A DNA stretch of 64,000 nucleotides, taken from NCBI RefSeq assembly GCF_014205335.1, contig NZ_JACHNH010000001.1, positions 1,426,001 to 1,490,000 on the forward strand, in the 5' to 3' direction. The translations under genes and the position numbers were made by a program. The stretch's first letter is position 1, and each line of letters begins with the position of its first letter. This DNA is from Amorphoplanes digitatis (GTDB lineage: Bacteria; Actinomycetota; Actinomycetes; Mycobacteriales; Micromonosporaceae). Below the pieces are notes generated by a model. It searched no databases, was not told the origin of the DNA, and saw only the letters and a list, made by a program, of their open reading frames with translations. This document shows positions 15,414 through 24,075 of the stretch, piece after piece.

Positions 15414-17924
15414 CTAACAGCGTCGAATCTCTCGGGCTGCCTCGGCGGCCAGTTGGCGGTAGCCGCAGCTTTCGGCCAGGGCGAGCGCCTGCCCCGCGCT
15501 GGACTGGGCCTTCTCCGGCTCCCGCCGAGCCCGCAGGATGCGCGCCAGACCGACCAGGGCCCGGGTTTCCACGAACCGGTGGCCCGCCTCGTGGGCCAGC
15601 CTCACGGCCTCTTCCGCCGCCTCCAACGCCGCATCGCTGTCGCCGGCGGCCTGGAGAACCGTGGCGGTCACGTGCAGGCAGTGCGCCAGCACCCGGTGGT
15701 CGTCGCTCTCGCCCGCCAGCTCGGTAGCCGCCCGGGCGGTCGTCAGGGCCGCCGGAAGATCGCCGCGGAGTAGCTCGAGGACGGCCCCGCTGCGGATCGT
15801 CGACGCCGTGCCGGCCTTGTCGCCGAGCTCGCGGTGCAGCGCCAGGGCCTGCTCCTGGCGGGCCTGCGCCAGATCGGCGTCGCCGAGGTGGATGGCCGTC
15901 TCCACGAGGTTGCTCAGCGAGACCGCCTGGCCGCTGCGCGAACCGACCTGCTCGCAGATGGCGTACGTGCGGACCAGGTAGTCCTCGGAGCGCTGCCACT
16001 CACCCAGCTCGCCGTACGCGACGCCAAGGTTGCCAAGGTTGACCAGCTGCCCCTCGGCGCGCCCGATCTCCGTGTTGAGCCGCAGGCTCTCCTCAAGTAG
16101 CGCGACCGCGTCGGTCAGCCGGCCCTGCATCCGGCGTAGCCCGCCGAGGTTGCCCACCGCCGTCGCCTGCCCGGCAGGCCAGCCACCGGCCGAAGCGTCC
16201 GCGGCCGCCGCCGCGAACGCTGTCTCGGCCGGCTCGATCGCGCCCTGGCGCCAGTGCAGGTCAGCCAGGTTCAGGTGGGCGGCGGCCCGCGCTCGCTTGT
16301 CGCCGGCGGCTTCGGCCGCCCGCAGGGCCGCATGCGCCACCGCATCCCACTGCACCAGGAACATCCGGATGAAGAAGTACCCGCGCAGATCGTTGGCGAT
16401 CGTCCAGGCCAGCCACCGCGGGCCCTGTTCGCAACCGTAGGTAGCCGCCGCGACCAGGTTGAGCCGCTCCGCGTCCAACCAGCCGACGGCCGCGGCGTCG
16501 CTCTCGAAGGTGTACGACGGCAGCGGTCCGGACGGCGGTAGACGCAGAACCTGTGGATACAGCCGACGCGCGGCCGCGTCGACCCGGCTCGCGTAGTGGG
16601 TGTATAGGCGCTCCAGCGCGGCATCGCGCGCCGCCGGACCTTCAGCGGCCGGTGCCTGCTGGGCGGCGAACAGTCGCAGCAGATCATGAGAGCCGAACCG
16701 GCCCGGCGCCCGCTCCTCGACGAGGTGCACCGCCACCAGCTCGAGCAGCAGGGTGCGCGCTGTGGCGGCGGGCAACCCGGCCAGGTCACCTGCCGTCTCG
16801 GAGGTGACGTCCGGACCGGGCACCAAGCCGAGCAACCGAAACAGCCGGCGGGTGTCGTGGTCGAGCAGGGCGTACGAGTAGGCGAAGGTCGTCGCGATCG
16901 CGGTGTGGTCGTCGCCGTCGAGCTGGAGCGCGGCGAGCCGGTCGCTCGTGCGCATCCGGTCCAGGTAGCCGGTGACGCCGGCCGGCCGGGCGAGGATCGA
17001 GGCCGCCGCGATCCGCAGCGCCAGCGGCACGTAGGCGCACATCCGGGCCAACTCGTCGAGTTGGTCGCGGTCGTCGGCGCCGAGCAGGGCGGTGAGCAGC
17101 ACGTTGGCCTCGGTTGGAGACATCACGTCGAGGTCGAGCGGTACGGCGCCCTCCCGCGCTACCAGGCCCGACAGGCGGGTGCGGCTGGTCACCAGCGTGC
17201 CGCAGCCGGATCCCGCCGCCAGCAGCGGCCGGACCTGGTGGCTGTCGCGGGCGTTGTCGATCACGATCAGTATCCGCCGGCCTGCGATCGACGTGCGGAA
17301 CAGGTCTACGGCGTGTGCTTCCTGGGCGGGGATTCGGGCCGGCGCGACGCCGAGCTGGTGCAGCAACCGCGACAGCGCCTCCGTCGGCGACAGCGGCCGG
17401 CGGTTGGAGAAGCCCTCGAGGTCCACATAGAGCAGACCGTCCGGATAGCGCGCCGAGATACCTTGAGCCCAGTGCAGCACGAGGGCCGTCTTGCCGATGC
17501 CGCCGGCCCCCGTGACCGTGATGAGCGGGGCAGTGCCCTCGGGGATCAATGCGTCCAAGGCGCGCAGCTCACGTTCCCGGCCGGTGAAGGCGGCCGCGCT
17601 CAGCGGCAGCGCGTTCACCGAGGGCGTCACCGGCTGTGCGACTTCAGCCGGCGGGTCGAGCTGCGGATCGCCGCGCAGCCGGCTCGGCGCCGGCTGGGTG
17701 GAGGTATCCACGGTGCTGGCCGCAGCCTGGAAGAACGCCTCCCGTTCGGCCCCGACGAGGCCCAGCGCTTCCGCGAGTAGGCGCGCCGTCGACTGCCGCG
17801 AACTGCTGATCTGACCCGCTTCGATCTTGCCGATGGTCCGCGTGTGCACCCCGGCCCGCGCCGCGAGATCCTCCTGGGTCAGCCCGAGGCGCTTCCGGTG
17901 CGAACGAATCAGGTCACCGATCAT
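15414..17924 (-). CDS. XRE-NB-ARC-TPR STAND-type transcriptional regulator
   Basis: The 836-residue protein has an N-terminal XRE helix-turn-helix (LGLTQEDLAARAGVHTRTIG, residues 13-32). A P-loop NTPase of the NB-ARC/STAND class follows, with Walker A GAGGIGKT near 138-145 and Walker B ILIVIDNA near 220. An arm containing GLPAATARTLLLELVAVHLV comes next, then about eight TPR-like helical repeats from 550 to 830. This architecture is common in actinomycetes as regulators of secondary metabolism or stress. The start at 17924 is supported by a GGGGAGGGCGGCGGG stretch. It is divergent from the secreted C39-like protein at 18070, a possible target. Confidence 0.9.
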   Translation of the reverse strand: MIGDLIRSHRKRLGLTQEDLAARAGVHTRTIGKIEAGQISSSRQSTARLLAEALGLVGAEREAFFQAAASTVDTSTQPAPSRLRGDPQLDPPAEVAQPVTPSVNALPLSAAAFTGRERELRALDALIPEGTAPLITVTGAGGIGKTALVLHWAQGISARYPDGLLYVDLEGFSNRRPLSPTEALSRLLHQLGVAPARIPAQEAHAVDLFRTSIAGRRILIVIDNARDSHQVRPLLAAGSGCGTLVTSRTRLSGLVAREGAVPLDLDVMSPTEANVLLTALLGADDRDQLDELARMCAYVPLALRIAAASILARPAGVTGYLDRMRTSDRLAALQLDGDDHTAIATTFAYSYALLDHDTRRLFRLLGLVPGPDVTSETAGDLAGLPAATARTLLLELVAVHLVEERAPGRFGSHDLLRLFAAQQAPAAEGPAARDAALERLYTHYASRVDAAARRLYPQVLRLPPSGPLPSYTFESDAAAVGWLDAERLNLVAAATYGCEQGPRWLAWTIANDLRGYFFIRMFLVQWDAVAHAALRAAEAAGDKRARAAAHLNLADLHWRQGAIEPAETAFAAAAADASAGGWPAGQATAVGNLGGLRRMQGRLTDAVALLEESLRLNTEIGRAEGQLVNLGNLGVAYGELGEWQRSEDYLVRTYAICEQVGSRSGQAVSLSNLVETAIHLGDADLAQARQEQALALHRELGDKAGTASTIRSGAVLELLRGDLPAALTTARAATELAGESDDHRVLAHCLHVTATVLQAAGDSDAALEAAEEAVRLAHEAGHRFVETRALVGLARILRARREPEKAQSSAGQALALAESCGYRQLAAEAAREIRRC

Positions 17925-18069
17925 CCCGCCGCCCTCCCCCCGGCCAGCACTTCCCACAGCGTAAAGGTGCCGACCAATGCCGGGTCAACGCCGTGGTGTC
18001 GTCCGGGCCGGATCCCCAATATTGGCACTGCCCGGATCGATCGCACTCTCGTGAGGAGCACTGAATCGC

Positions 18070-18675
18070 ATGAGAAGAATCAGTCGCCTGCTAACCGCCG
18101 TGGCGGTCGTCCTCTGTGGACTCGTCGCCACGACCGCGGTGACCCAGTCCGCCGCCTTCGCGGCGTCATCGGCCGATGTCAGCTACAGCTTCCAGTGGCA
18201 GCAGAACTACTACTACTGCGGACCCGCCGCCACCCGGATCGCGCTGACCGCGCGCGGTTACACCTACAGTCAGAGCTACATCGCCGGCCAGCTCGGCACC
18301 ACCACCAACGGCACCAACTCGGCGGCGGACACCACCCGGGTGATGAACAGCCTGGCACACACCGGGTTCTACGAGACCAAGTGGATCCCGGGCAACTCTG
18401 CCACGCAGGCCGAGATCAACCGGCTGCAATACGACATCGTGTACGACATTCCCCGTGGCTATGCCATCGTCGCCAACGTCGTAGGCACGGCAGTCGACAC
18501 CGACGGTGACGCACACAGCTATTCGGGCGGTCACTACCTGACCATCGTCGGCTACAGCAACAACGGCTGGACGGCCCACCTCGCCGACCCCGCCGACGCC
18601 AACGGCTACGGCTGGTACTGGATGGACACCACCCGGCTCGCGCACTGGATCGCCGCTCGGGGCTACACGGCCTGA
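18070..18675 (+). CDS. Secreted C39-like cysteine peptidase
   Basis: This 201-residue protein has a Sec signal peptide (cleavage near AFA-AS at 31-33). The mature part matches the peptidase C39-like fold: YYYCGPAATRIAL places the nucleophile at C50, the His in SGGHYLTIVGY is at 155, and an Asp in LADPADANG follows. C39-like enzymes cleave peptides, often after Gly-Gly; secreted stand-alone forms have unknown substrates. GAGGAG lies about 10 bp before the ATG. A GC-rich hairpin follows the stop. Confidence 0.85.
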   Translation: MRRISRLLTAVAVVLCGLVATTAVTQSAAFAASSADVSYSFQWQQNYYYCGPAATRIALTARGYTYSQSYIAGQLGTTTNGTNSAADTTRVMNSLAHTGFYETKWIPGNSATQAEINRLQYDIVYDIPRGYAIVANVVGTAVDTDGDAHSYSGGHYLTIVGYSNNGWTAHLADPADANGYGWYWMDTTRLAHWIAARGYTA

Positions 18676-18690
18676 CACCCGCAAGACGTT

Positions 18691-18716
18691 GCCCGGTCGG
18701 GTCTACTCGGCCGGGC
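18691..18716 (+). terminator. Hairpin after the C39-like gene
   Basis: GCCCGGTCG and CGGCCGGGC form a nine-pair stem (one G-T wobble) around an eight-base loop, 15 bp after the stop. There is no T-tract, which is usual for actinomycete terminators. Confidence 0.45.
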
Positions 18717-18754
18717 GCCGTCGCCTGCCCACTCACCATCGGGATGGTGTTATT

Positions 18755-20311
18755 TTGCATGTCTTCTCTCATCGAGTACGGCGTATCGCCGTAGTCGTCG
18801 CGATCCTGCTCGCTCCGCTGGCGCCTGGGTTTCCGGGGCCGGCGGCGCAAGCCTCGTTCGGCATCAGCCAGCGCCTCGGCTTCGACGCCTGCATGCCGAC
18901 CGTCAGCCAGATGCAGGCGTTCTGGAGCAACACGCCGTTCTCGAACTTCGGCCTCTACATCGGGGGCGCGGACCTCGGCTGTCCCTCGACACCCGACGCC
19001 TCCTGGCTGAGCCGGGTCCAGGCGATGGGCTGGCAGTTCATGCCGATCTGGGTCGGGCCGCAGGCACCGTGCTCCAGCGAGCCGGTGCGGATGAGCTGGG
19101 ACACCGGCACGGCACGCCAGCAGGGCCGCAACGAGGCGCTCGCCGCGTATCGGCGCATGGTGGCTCTCGGCATGAACACCACAAGTGCCCCTGTCGTCTT
19201 CGACCTGGAGAACTACAACACCGCGGACAGCGCCTGCGTCAACGCGGTCAAGTCCTTCGTCCAGGGCTGGGTCGAGCAGATGCACGTGGCGCCCGCGCAG
19301 AAGGCCGGCGTGTACGGGTCGACGTGTGCGTCGGGCCTGTCACGGCTCGCCGAGATCAGTACGCCGCCCGACTTTGTCACCGGCGCGGCCTGGGACGGCA
19401 ACCGGAACACCGGGGTGATGCCCTGCGTCGACTCGGGTCTATGGACCAACCACCAGCGGCACAAGCAATACGCGGGTGACCACAATGAGACCTGGAACGG
19501 CGTGACACTCAACATCGACAGCGATTGCTCGAACGCTCCCGTGTACCCAGGACCCGATCAGTTGAACACCGGCCAGGGCTGCGTCGGCGCCGCGCTGCAG
19601 TCGGCACCCCGGGACGCCGCGCTGGTGACGCCCCGCTTCGGCTGGCTGCTGACCGGCGACGAGCTGTTGCTCTCCCACGACGGCGGCGACACGTTCGCAC
19701 CGGCCAAGTTGCACCTGCCGGGCGGGGGCGCACAGGCGGCGCTCTTCCGTGACGAACGGCGGGGTTGGGTGGCCTCGGCGGGGCCTGGCGGCATCACGGT
19801 CGCGCGGACCAGCACCGGTGCCGCGACCTGGAGCACCACCACCATCCCGACGAACTCCGGGATCGGTGCGCTACGTCTCGCCTTCCGCGACGCGAACCAC
19901 GGCGCGCTGCTGGCGCAGATCGCCACCAGCAAGGCCTTCTCGCGCGCCGAACTCTTCACCACGGCCGACGGTGGCGCCACCTGGACCGCACGCACGGCAC
20001 CCGTGGCCGGCGACATCGCCGTCGATCCGGACGGTCGCCTCCGGCTCACCGGAGGTGTAGGGCACGACGAGGTGTACACCTCGACCGACGACGGGCGAGG
20101 TTGGCGCCGCGGCGCATCGACGCGGGCCTTCGCCACCACAGGCGCCGCGCGGACGACCTACGCCGACCAACGGACCGGCTGGACACTCGCATCCACCGGT
20201 TCCTGCGCAAACGGCAAACGCGACTGCTCCATCGGATATGACCTCGAAGCGACCACCGACGGAGGCTCGACGTGGCGGCCCATCCGGCAATGGCAACAGA
20301 GGGTCAACTGA
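18755..20311 (+). CDS. Secreted DUF1906 glycoside-hydrolase-like protein fused to BNR/propeller repeats
   Basis: With a TTG start at 18755 (GGATGG upstream) the protein has 518 residues and a signal peptide (VAILLAPLAPGFPGPAAQA). Residues ~35-265 match DUF1906, a TIM-barrel lysozyme-like domain: LGFDACMPTVSQMQAFW, YIGGADLGC, MPIWVGPQ, VVFDLENYN and AGVYGS. The C-terminal half carries repeats of the BNR/photosynthesis-assembly propeller type (LLSHDGGDTFAPA, FTTADGGATWTAR, YTSTDDGRGWRRG, ATTDGGSTWRPI). DUF1906 is proposed to act on cell-wall glycans, with activity unproven. It lies downstream of the C39-like gene, in the same direction. The start codon is uncertain. Confidence 0.8.
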   Translation: MHVFSHRVRRIAVVVAILLAPLAPGFPGPAAQASFGISQRLGFDACMPTVSQMQAFWSNTPFSNFGLYIGGADLGCPSTPDASWLSRVQAMGWQFMPIWVGPQAPCSSEPVRMSWDTGTARQQGRNEALAAYRRMVALGMNTTSAPVVFDLENYNTADSACVNAVKSFVQGWVEQMHVAPAQKAGVYGSTCASGLSRLAEISTPPDFVTGAAWDGNRNTGVMPCVDSGLWTNHQRHKQYAGDHNETWNGVTLNIDSDCSNAPVYPGPDQLNTGQGCVGAALQSAPRDAALVTPRFGWLLTGDELLLSHDGGDTFAPAKLHLPGGGAQAALFRDERRGWVASAGPGGITVARTSTGAATWSTTTIPTNSGIGALRLAFRDANHGALLAQIATSKAFSRAELFTTADGGATWTARTAPVAGDIAVDPDGRLRLTGGVGHDEVYTSTDDGRGWRRGASTRAFATTGAARTTYADQRTGWTLASTGSCANGKRDCSIGYDLEATTDGGSTWRPIRQWQQRVN

Positions 20312-20324
20312 CCGGAAATCGGCG

Positions 20325-21281
20325 CTAACCCTCGGCGCGCTTGGCGCGGGCGCGGCGCTTGCCCTCGTGCATCGCCGCGACCCGGGCCACCGGGATGGTG
20401 TGGCCCTCCTCGACCAGGCCCGGGTCGAGCGGCTGCGGCCCCGGCATCGCGTCGGCCCACAGATCGCGCTCCTTCAGCAGGCCGGGCGCGGTGTGCAGGG
20501 TGAAGTCGGCCGGCGTCACGTCGCCGAGGTCGTCCCACCCGACGGGGAACGACACCGGAACCCCCGGCCGGATCCGCGGGCTGTACGCGGCCACCACGGT
20601 GGCGCCGCCGGCCCGGGTGGCGTCCAGGAAGACCTTGCCGTGCCGGTCCTCGCGGATGAAGGCGGTGGTGGCGAGCTCCGGGTCGATCCGCTCGGCGCGG
20701 GCCGCGAGCGCCCGGGTCGCGGCGGCCACGTCGACGGTGGCGGCGTGTCCGTCGAGCGGCACGAAGATGTGCACGCCCTTCGACCCGCTGGTCTTCACGG
20801 CGCCGGACATGCCCGCGTCGGCGAGCGCCTGCCGGACCAGACCGGCCGCCCGCACGACCACGTCGAACGCGCCGCCCTCCGGCGGATCCAGGTCCATGAT
20901 CAGGTGGGTGGGGCGGTCGCGCTCGTGGATGGTCATCAGCGTCGGGTGGTACTCGACCGCGCGCTGGTTGGCGAACCACAGCAGCGTGCGGCGGTCGTTG
21001 CAGAGGGCGTACTGCACCTCGCGGTGTGACGCCTCGGCCCACACCGCGGTGCGCGGTACCCACTCCGGCGTGTACTTCGGCAGGTTCTTCTGCATGAAGC
21101 GGTCCTGGCCGCGCAGCACCCGGACCACCGACAGCGGCCGGTCGGCCAGGACACCGATGATCCGGTCGCGGACCGCGTCCAGGTAGTCCACCAGGTCGCG
21201 CTTGGTCGCGCCGGCGCCGGGGAAGAGCTCCTGGTCCAGGTTCGTCAGCGGTACGCCGTCACGCTCTTCCTTCTCGGCCAT
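20325..21281 (-). CDS. Stand-alone LigD polymerase domain (archaeo-eukaryotic primase type)
   Basis: The protein (318 residues) corresponds only to the polymerase domain of LigD. Motifs include LTNLDQELFPGAGATKRDLV, FMQKNLPKYTPEWV, the catalytic DLD at 130-132 in HLIMDLDPPEG, SGSKGVHIFVPLDG and the third metal-site Asp in GKVFLDATRA. Such enzymes add ribonucleotides during non-homologous end joining. No ligase, nuclease or Ku gene is adjacent; actinomycetes often encode these elsewhere. The C-terminus is a basic tail (KRRARAKRAEG). It is followed by a small membrane protein gene upstream on the same strand. Confidence 0.92.
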   Translation of the reverse strand: MAEKEERDGVPLTNLDQELFPGAGATKRDLVDYLDAVRDRIIGVLADRPLSVVRVLRGQDRFMQKNLPKYTPEWVPRTAVWAEASHREVQYALCNDRRTLLWFANQRAVEYHPTLMTIHERDRPTHLIMDLDPPEGGAFDVVVRAAGLVRQALADAGMSGAVKTSGSKGVHIFVPLDGHAATVDVAAATRALAARAERIDPELATTAFIREDRHGKVFLDATRAGGATVVAAYSPRIRPGVPVSFPVGWDDLGDVTPADFTLHTAPGLLKERDLWADAMPGPQPLDPGLVEEGHTIPVARVAAMHEGKRRARAKRAEG

Positions 21282-21285
21282 GGCC

Positions 21286-21639
21286 TCATCCTGCCCGCAC
21301 CATGCTCAGCGCGGGAAGCACCATGATGAGCGTGAGCACCACGTAGAACCCGCCGAGCCGGAACTGGCCGTGCCGGGTCGCGATGACCGCGCCGACGAAC
21401 GGGCCGACGACGGCGACCAGCGCCGCCAGCAGGATGACGCCCGGCTGCCGCTGCTGGCCGGTGAGTCCCCAGCCGAGCAGCAGCGACGTGGAGACCAGCC
21501 AGGCGAGGGTGACCAGGGTGACCTTGAGGGCGACCTCGGTGCGCAGCGCGGCGGCGCGGCGCTCGTCGCGGATCTCCTGCTCGGATTTCACCGTGACGTC
21601 GATGCGCGACAGCGGCGCACGTCCGATCTCCAGCGTCAC
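21286..21639 (-). CDS. Small membrane protein, three predicted segments
   Basis: This 117-residue protein has a charged N-terminal 35 residues (KSEQEIRDERRAAALRTEVA) and then three hydrophobic segments (about 39-57, 67-86 and 94-113). Its stop is four bases from the LigD-polymerase start, so the two form an operon. No family is recognised. Confidence 0.65.
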   Translation of the reverse strand: MTLEIGRAPLSRIDVTVKSEQEIRDERRAAALRTEVALKVTLVTLAWLVSTSLLLGWGLTGQQRQPGVILLAALVAVVGPFVGAVIATRHGQFRLGGFYVVLTLIMVLPALSMVRAG

Positions 21640-21678
21640 CCTTCGAACTCTAGGGGAGGCGGCGCGGGTTCGCCCGGT

Positions 21679-22728
21679 TCAGTCACCGATCCGTGGCGCC
21701 CGCTCCCCGCTGCCCCGGGCTATGACGGAGGTGGAGATGACGATCGAGCGGGCCGGGCCCGAGTGGCCGCTGATCCGCTCGAACGCGAGCCGGGCCGCCT
21801 CGCGGCCCATCGCGACCGCGTCGTGTGCCACCACCGTCGTGCCGATCACCTCGGCCAGGTCGAAGTCGTCGAAGCCGATCAGCGCCGGCGGGTCGGGGTG
21901 CTCCTTCAGCGCCCGCAGCGCACCGGTGGTCAGCCGGTTGTTCGTGGTGAACAGCGCCGTCGGGGCCGGATCCAGCGCCAGCAGCTCGCGCACGGTCCGC
22001 TCGGCGCTGCTGACGTCGTGCACGTCGGTGCGCAGGAACGGCGCCCATTCGTCGTTGCCCGAGGCGCGCATCGCCTGCTGGAAGCCCTCGATCCGGCCGC
22101 GCTGCGGCACCATCCGGGCCAGGTCGGCGACCAGCGCGATCCGGCGGTGCCCGCGGGTCAGCAGGTGCTCCGCGGCGGCACGCGCCCCGCCCGCGTTGTC
22201 GATGACGACCACGTCGGCGTCGAGGCCGACCGGCGGCCGGTCCAGGAAGACGAACGGCACGCCGCGGCTGCCCTCGATCGCGAGGTACGCGTGCCGGTCC
22301 GCGCTCGGCACCACCAGCAGGGCGCGTACCCGCCGCTCGAGGAACGCGTCGATCAGCGCGTGCTCCAGCTCTGCGTCCTCGTCGTTGTTCGCCGTCACCA
22401 GTTGCAGGCCGTGCTGGCGCAGCTCGCGCTCGATGCCGCTGGCCACGGCCGAGTAGAACGGGTTGGTCAGGTCGCCGCTGATCAGGCCGACGAGCGCGGA
22501 GGTGGCGCCGCGGCGCAGCTCCCGGGCGATGCCGTTGAGCCGGTAGCCGAGGTGGTCCGCCGCGTCGCGGACCCGGCGCCCGGTGGCCTCGGCCACGTTC
22601 GGCTCGCTGTTCAGCGCCCGCGAGGCCGTCTTGAGGCTCACCCCGGCCAGGGCGGCCACCTGGGTGAGCGTCGGCCGGCGCTCGGCCGGGGCATCGACGG
22701 TCCCGTCGGGGGACCGGGCTGCTGACAT
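21679..22728 (-). CDS. LacI-family transcriptional regulator, probable regulator of the GH92 mannosidase
   Basis: The 349-residue protein has a LacI helix-turn-helix at about residues 19-43 (LTQVAALAGVSLKTASRALN), a hinge ending in ARELRRG near 70, and a periplasmic-binding-protein-like sensor domain (ALVGLISGDLTNPFYSAVAS, FLDRPPVG, GHRRIALVAD, IGFDDFDLAEVIGTTVV). It presumably binds a sugar and represses. A GACATCGATGTC palindrome lies 63 bp upstream, and the same sequence occurs before the GH92 gene at 12627, so self-regulation plus control of that enzyme is likely. GGAG precedes the ATG. Confidence 0.93.
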   Translation of the reverse strand: MSAARSPDGTVDAPAERRPTLTQVAALAGVSLKTASRALNSEPNVAEATGRRVRDAADHLGYRLNGIARELRRGATSALVGLISGDLTNPFYSAVASGIERELRQHGLQLVTANNDEDAELEHALIDAFLERRVRALLVVPSADRHAYLAIEGSRGVPFVFLDRPPVGLDADVVVIDNAGGARAAAEHLLTRGHRRIALVADLARMVPQRGRIEGFQQAMRASGNDEWAPFLRTDVHDVSSAERTVRELLALDPAPTALFTTNNRLTTGALRALKEHPDPPALIGFDDFDLAEVIGTTVVAHDAVAMGREAARLAFERISGHSGPARSIVISTSVIARGSGERAPRIGD

Positions 22729-22789
22729 GCTGCTCCGAACTCTTCGGCGGTGGTGCGCGGGCGGGCGAATCCGGCGCAGGCCGCAATTA

Positions 22790-22803
22790 TGACATCGATG
22801 TCG
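22790..22803. promoter_or_regulatory. LacI-type operator, GACATCGATGTC core
   Basis: TGACATCGATGTCG has a perfect 12-bp palindromic core at 22791-22802. It lies between the lacI-type gene and the divergent acyltransferase gene and matches 13 of 14 bases of the site at 12705-12718. Autoregulation of the repressor is the simplest reading. Confidence 0.75.
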
Positions 22804-22962
22804 ACCTCCGTAACCGCTCGGCTGCGGTCTGTCCGGCCGGGGTGTCCGAGCCGGACCGGTGATCGGGACGGTCCGTTCGGCCCGCTGCGTTGATCATGTT
22901 GACCGCTACTGTCTGTGGTTGCCGCTGCCGTGCGGTTTGCTGTTGTGGCTGTTGGGAGCGTT

Positions 22963-24063
22963 GTGACCGAGGGAACTCCGTCCGGACGAGATCGTTATTT
23001 CGACACTCTGCGTACACTCGCGATCGTTCGGGTCGTGGTGTTCCACGCCTTCCCGATCGCCGCGCTCGAGCTCGTCTTCCCCTCGATGGCCGTGATGTTC
23101 GCGCTCGGCGGCTCGCTGATGGTGAAGTCGCTGGACCGGGCCGAGGTCCAGGCGGTCAGGAACCGCCTCCGGCGGCTGCTGCCCGCGCTGTGGGTGATGG
23201 CGCTGATCGTGGTGCCGCTGATGATCCGGGATGGCTGGCCGGACCGGCCGTCCTGGCCGCACATGCTGCTCTGGGTGTTCCCGATCGCCGACCCGCCGTC
23301 GAGCGAGTACGGCTCTCCGGCGGCCGGGGTGCTCTGGTACCTGGTCACCTACCTCTGGCTGGTGCTGCTCTCGCCGCTGCTGCTGCGCCTCTACCGGCGG
23401 TGGAACCTGCCGACCGTGCTGTTGCCGCTGGTCGGGCTGATGCTGCTGATGGCGTACCGGGACATGTTCGGCGACACCGTCGCCTGGGTCGCGCACAACG
23501 TCCTGATGTTCGGCGCCTGCTGGGTGCTCGGCTTCGCGCACCGCGAGGGCGACCTCGCCAAGCTTCGCCCCGCGACGGTCCTCGGCGTCGCCGCCGCCTG
23601 CGTCGGCGGCGGCCTCGGCTGGGCCTACCTGCACCCGGGCGAGGAGGGCTTCGACCTGACCGGCCGCCCGGTCGCGTACGCGATCTTCAGTGTCGGTTTC
23701 GTGCTCGCCCTGCTGCGCTGGACGCCGCGGATGGACTGGCTGGCCCGGATCCGCCCGCTGGACGGCCTGGTGTCGATGGTGAACAACCGGGCCGTGACGA
23801 TCTACCTGTGGCACAACGTGGCCATCACCGTCGCGATCGCCCTCTACGACCCGCTCGAACTCTGGAAGCTGCCCACCCAGGGCTTCCAGACCGCCGTCGA
23901 CTTCTCGATCGCGATCGCGCTCATCGGGGTCGCCGTCCTGGTCCTCGGCTGGGTCGAGGACCTCGCCGCCCGGCGGCGGCCGCGGCTCTCGCCGTTCGTC
24001 CGGCGGCGCGAGCCCGCGCGGCCCGCGGTCGCGGCGCCCGAACCCGTGCCGGCCGCGCACTGA
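22963..24063 (+). CDS. Acyltransferase family 3 membrane protein
   Basis: From GTG 22963 the protein has 366 residues with about ten hydrophobic segments. The start RDRYFDTLRTLAIVRVVVFH shows the Arg and active-site His arrangement of acyltransferase-3 proteins, and NNRAVTIYLWHN near the C-terminus is also typical. Family members transfer acyl groups to sugars or lipids at the membrane. GGGAG lies four bases before this GTG; an in-frame start at 22915 is possible. It is divergent from the LacI gene and may share its operator region. Confidence 0.85.
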   Translation: MTEGTPSGRDRYFDTLRTLAIVRVVVFHAFPIAALELVFPSMAVMFALGGSLMVKSLDRAEVQAVRNRLRRLLPALWVMALIVVPLMIRDGWPDRPSWPHMLLWVFPIADPPSSEYGSPAAGVLWYLVTYLWLVLLSPLLLRLYRRWNLPTVLLPLVGLMLLMAYRDMFGDTVAWVAHNVLMFGACWVLGFAHREGDLAKLRPATVLGVAAACVGGGLGWAYLHPGEEGFDLTGRPVAYAIFSVGFVLALLRWTPRMDWLARIRPLDGLVSMVNNRAVTIYLWHNVAITVAIALYDPLELWKLPTQGFQTAVDFSIAIALIGVAVLVLGWVEDLAARRRPRLSPFVRRREPARPAVAAPEPVPAAH

Positions 24064-24075
24064 GCGAACGGCGGC

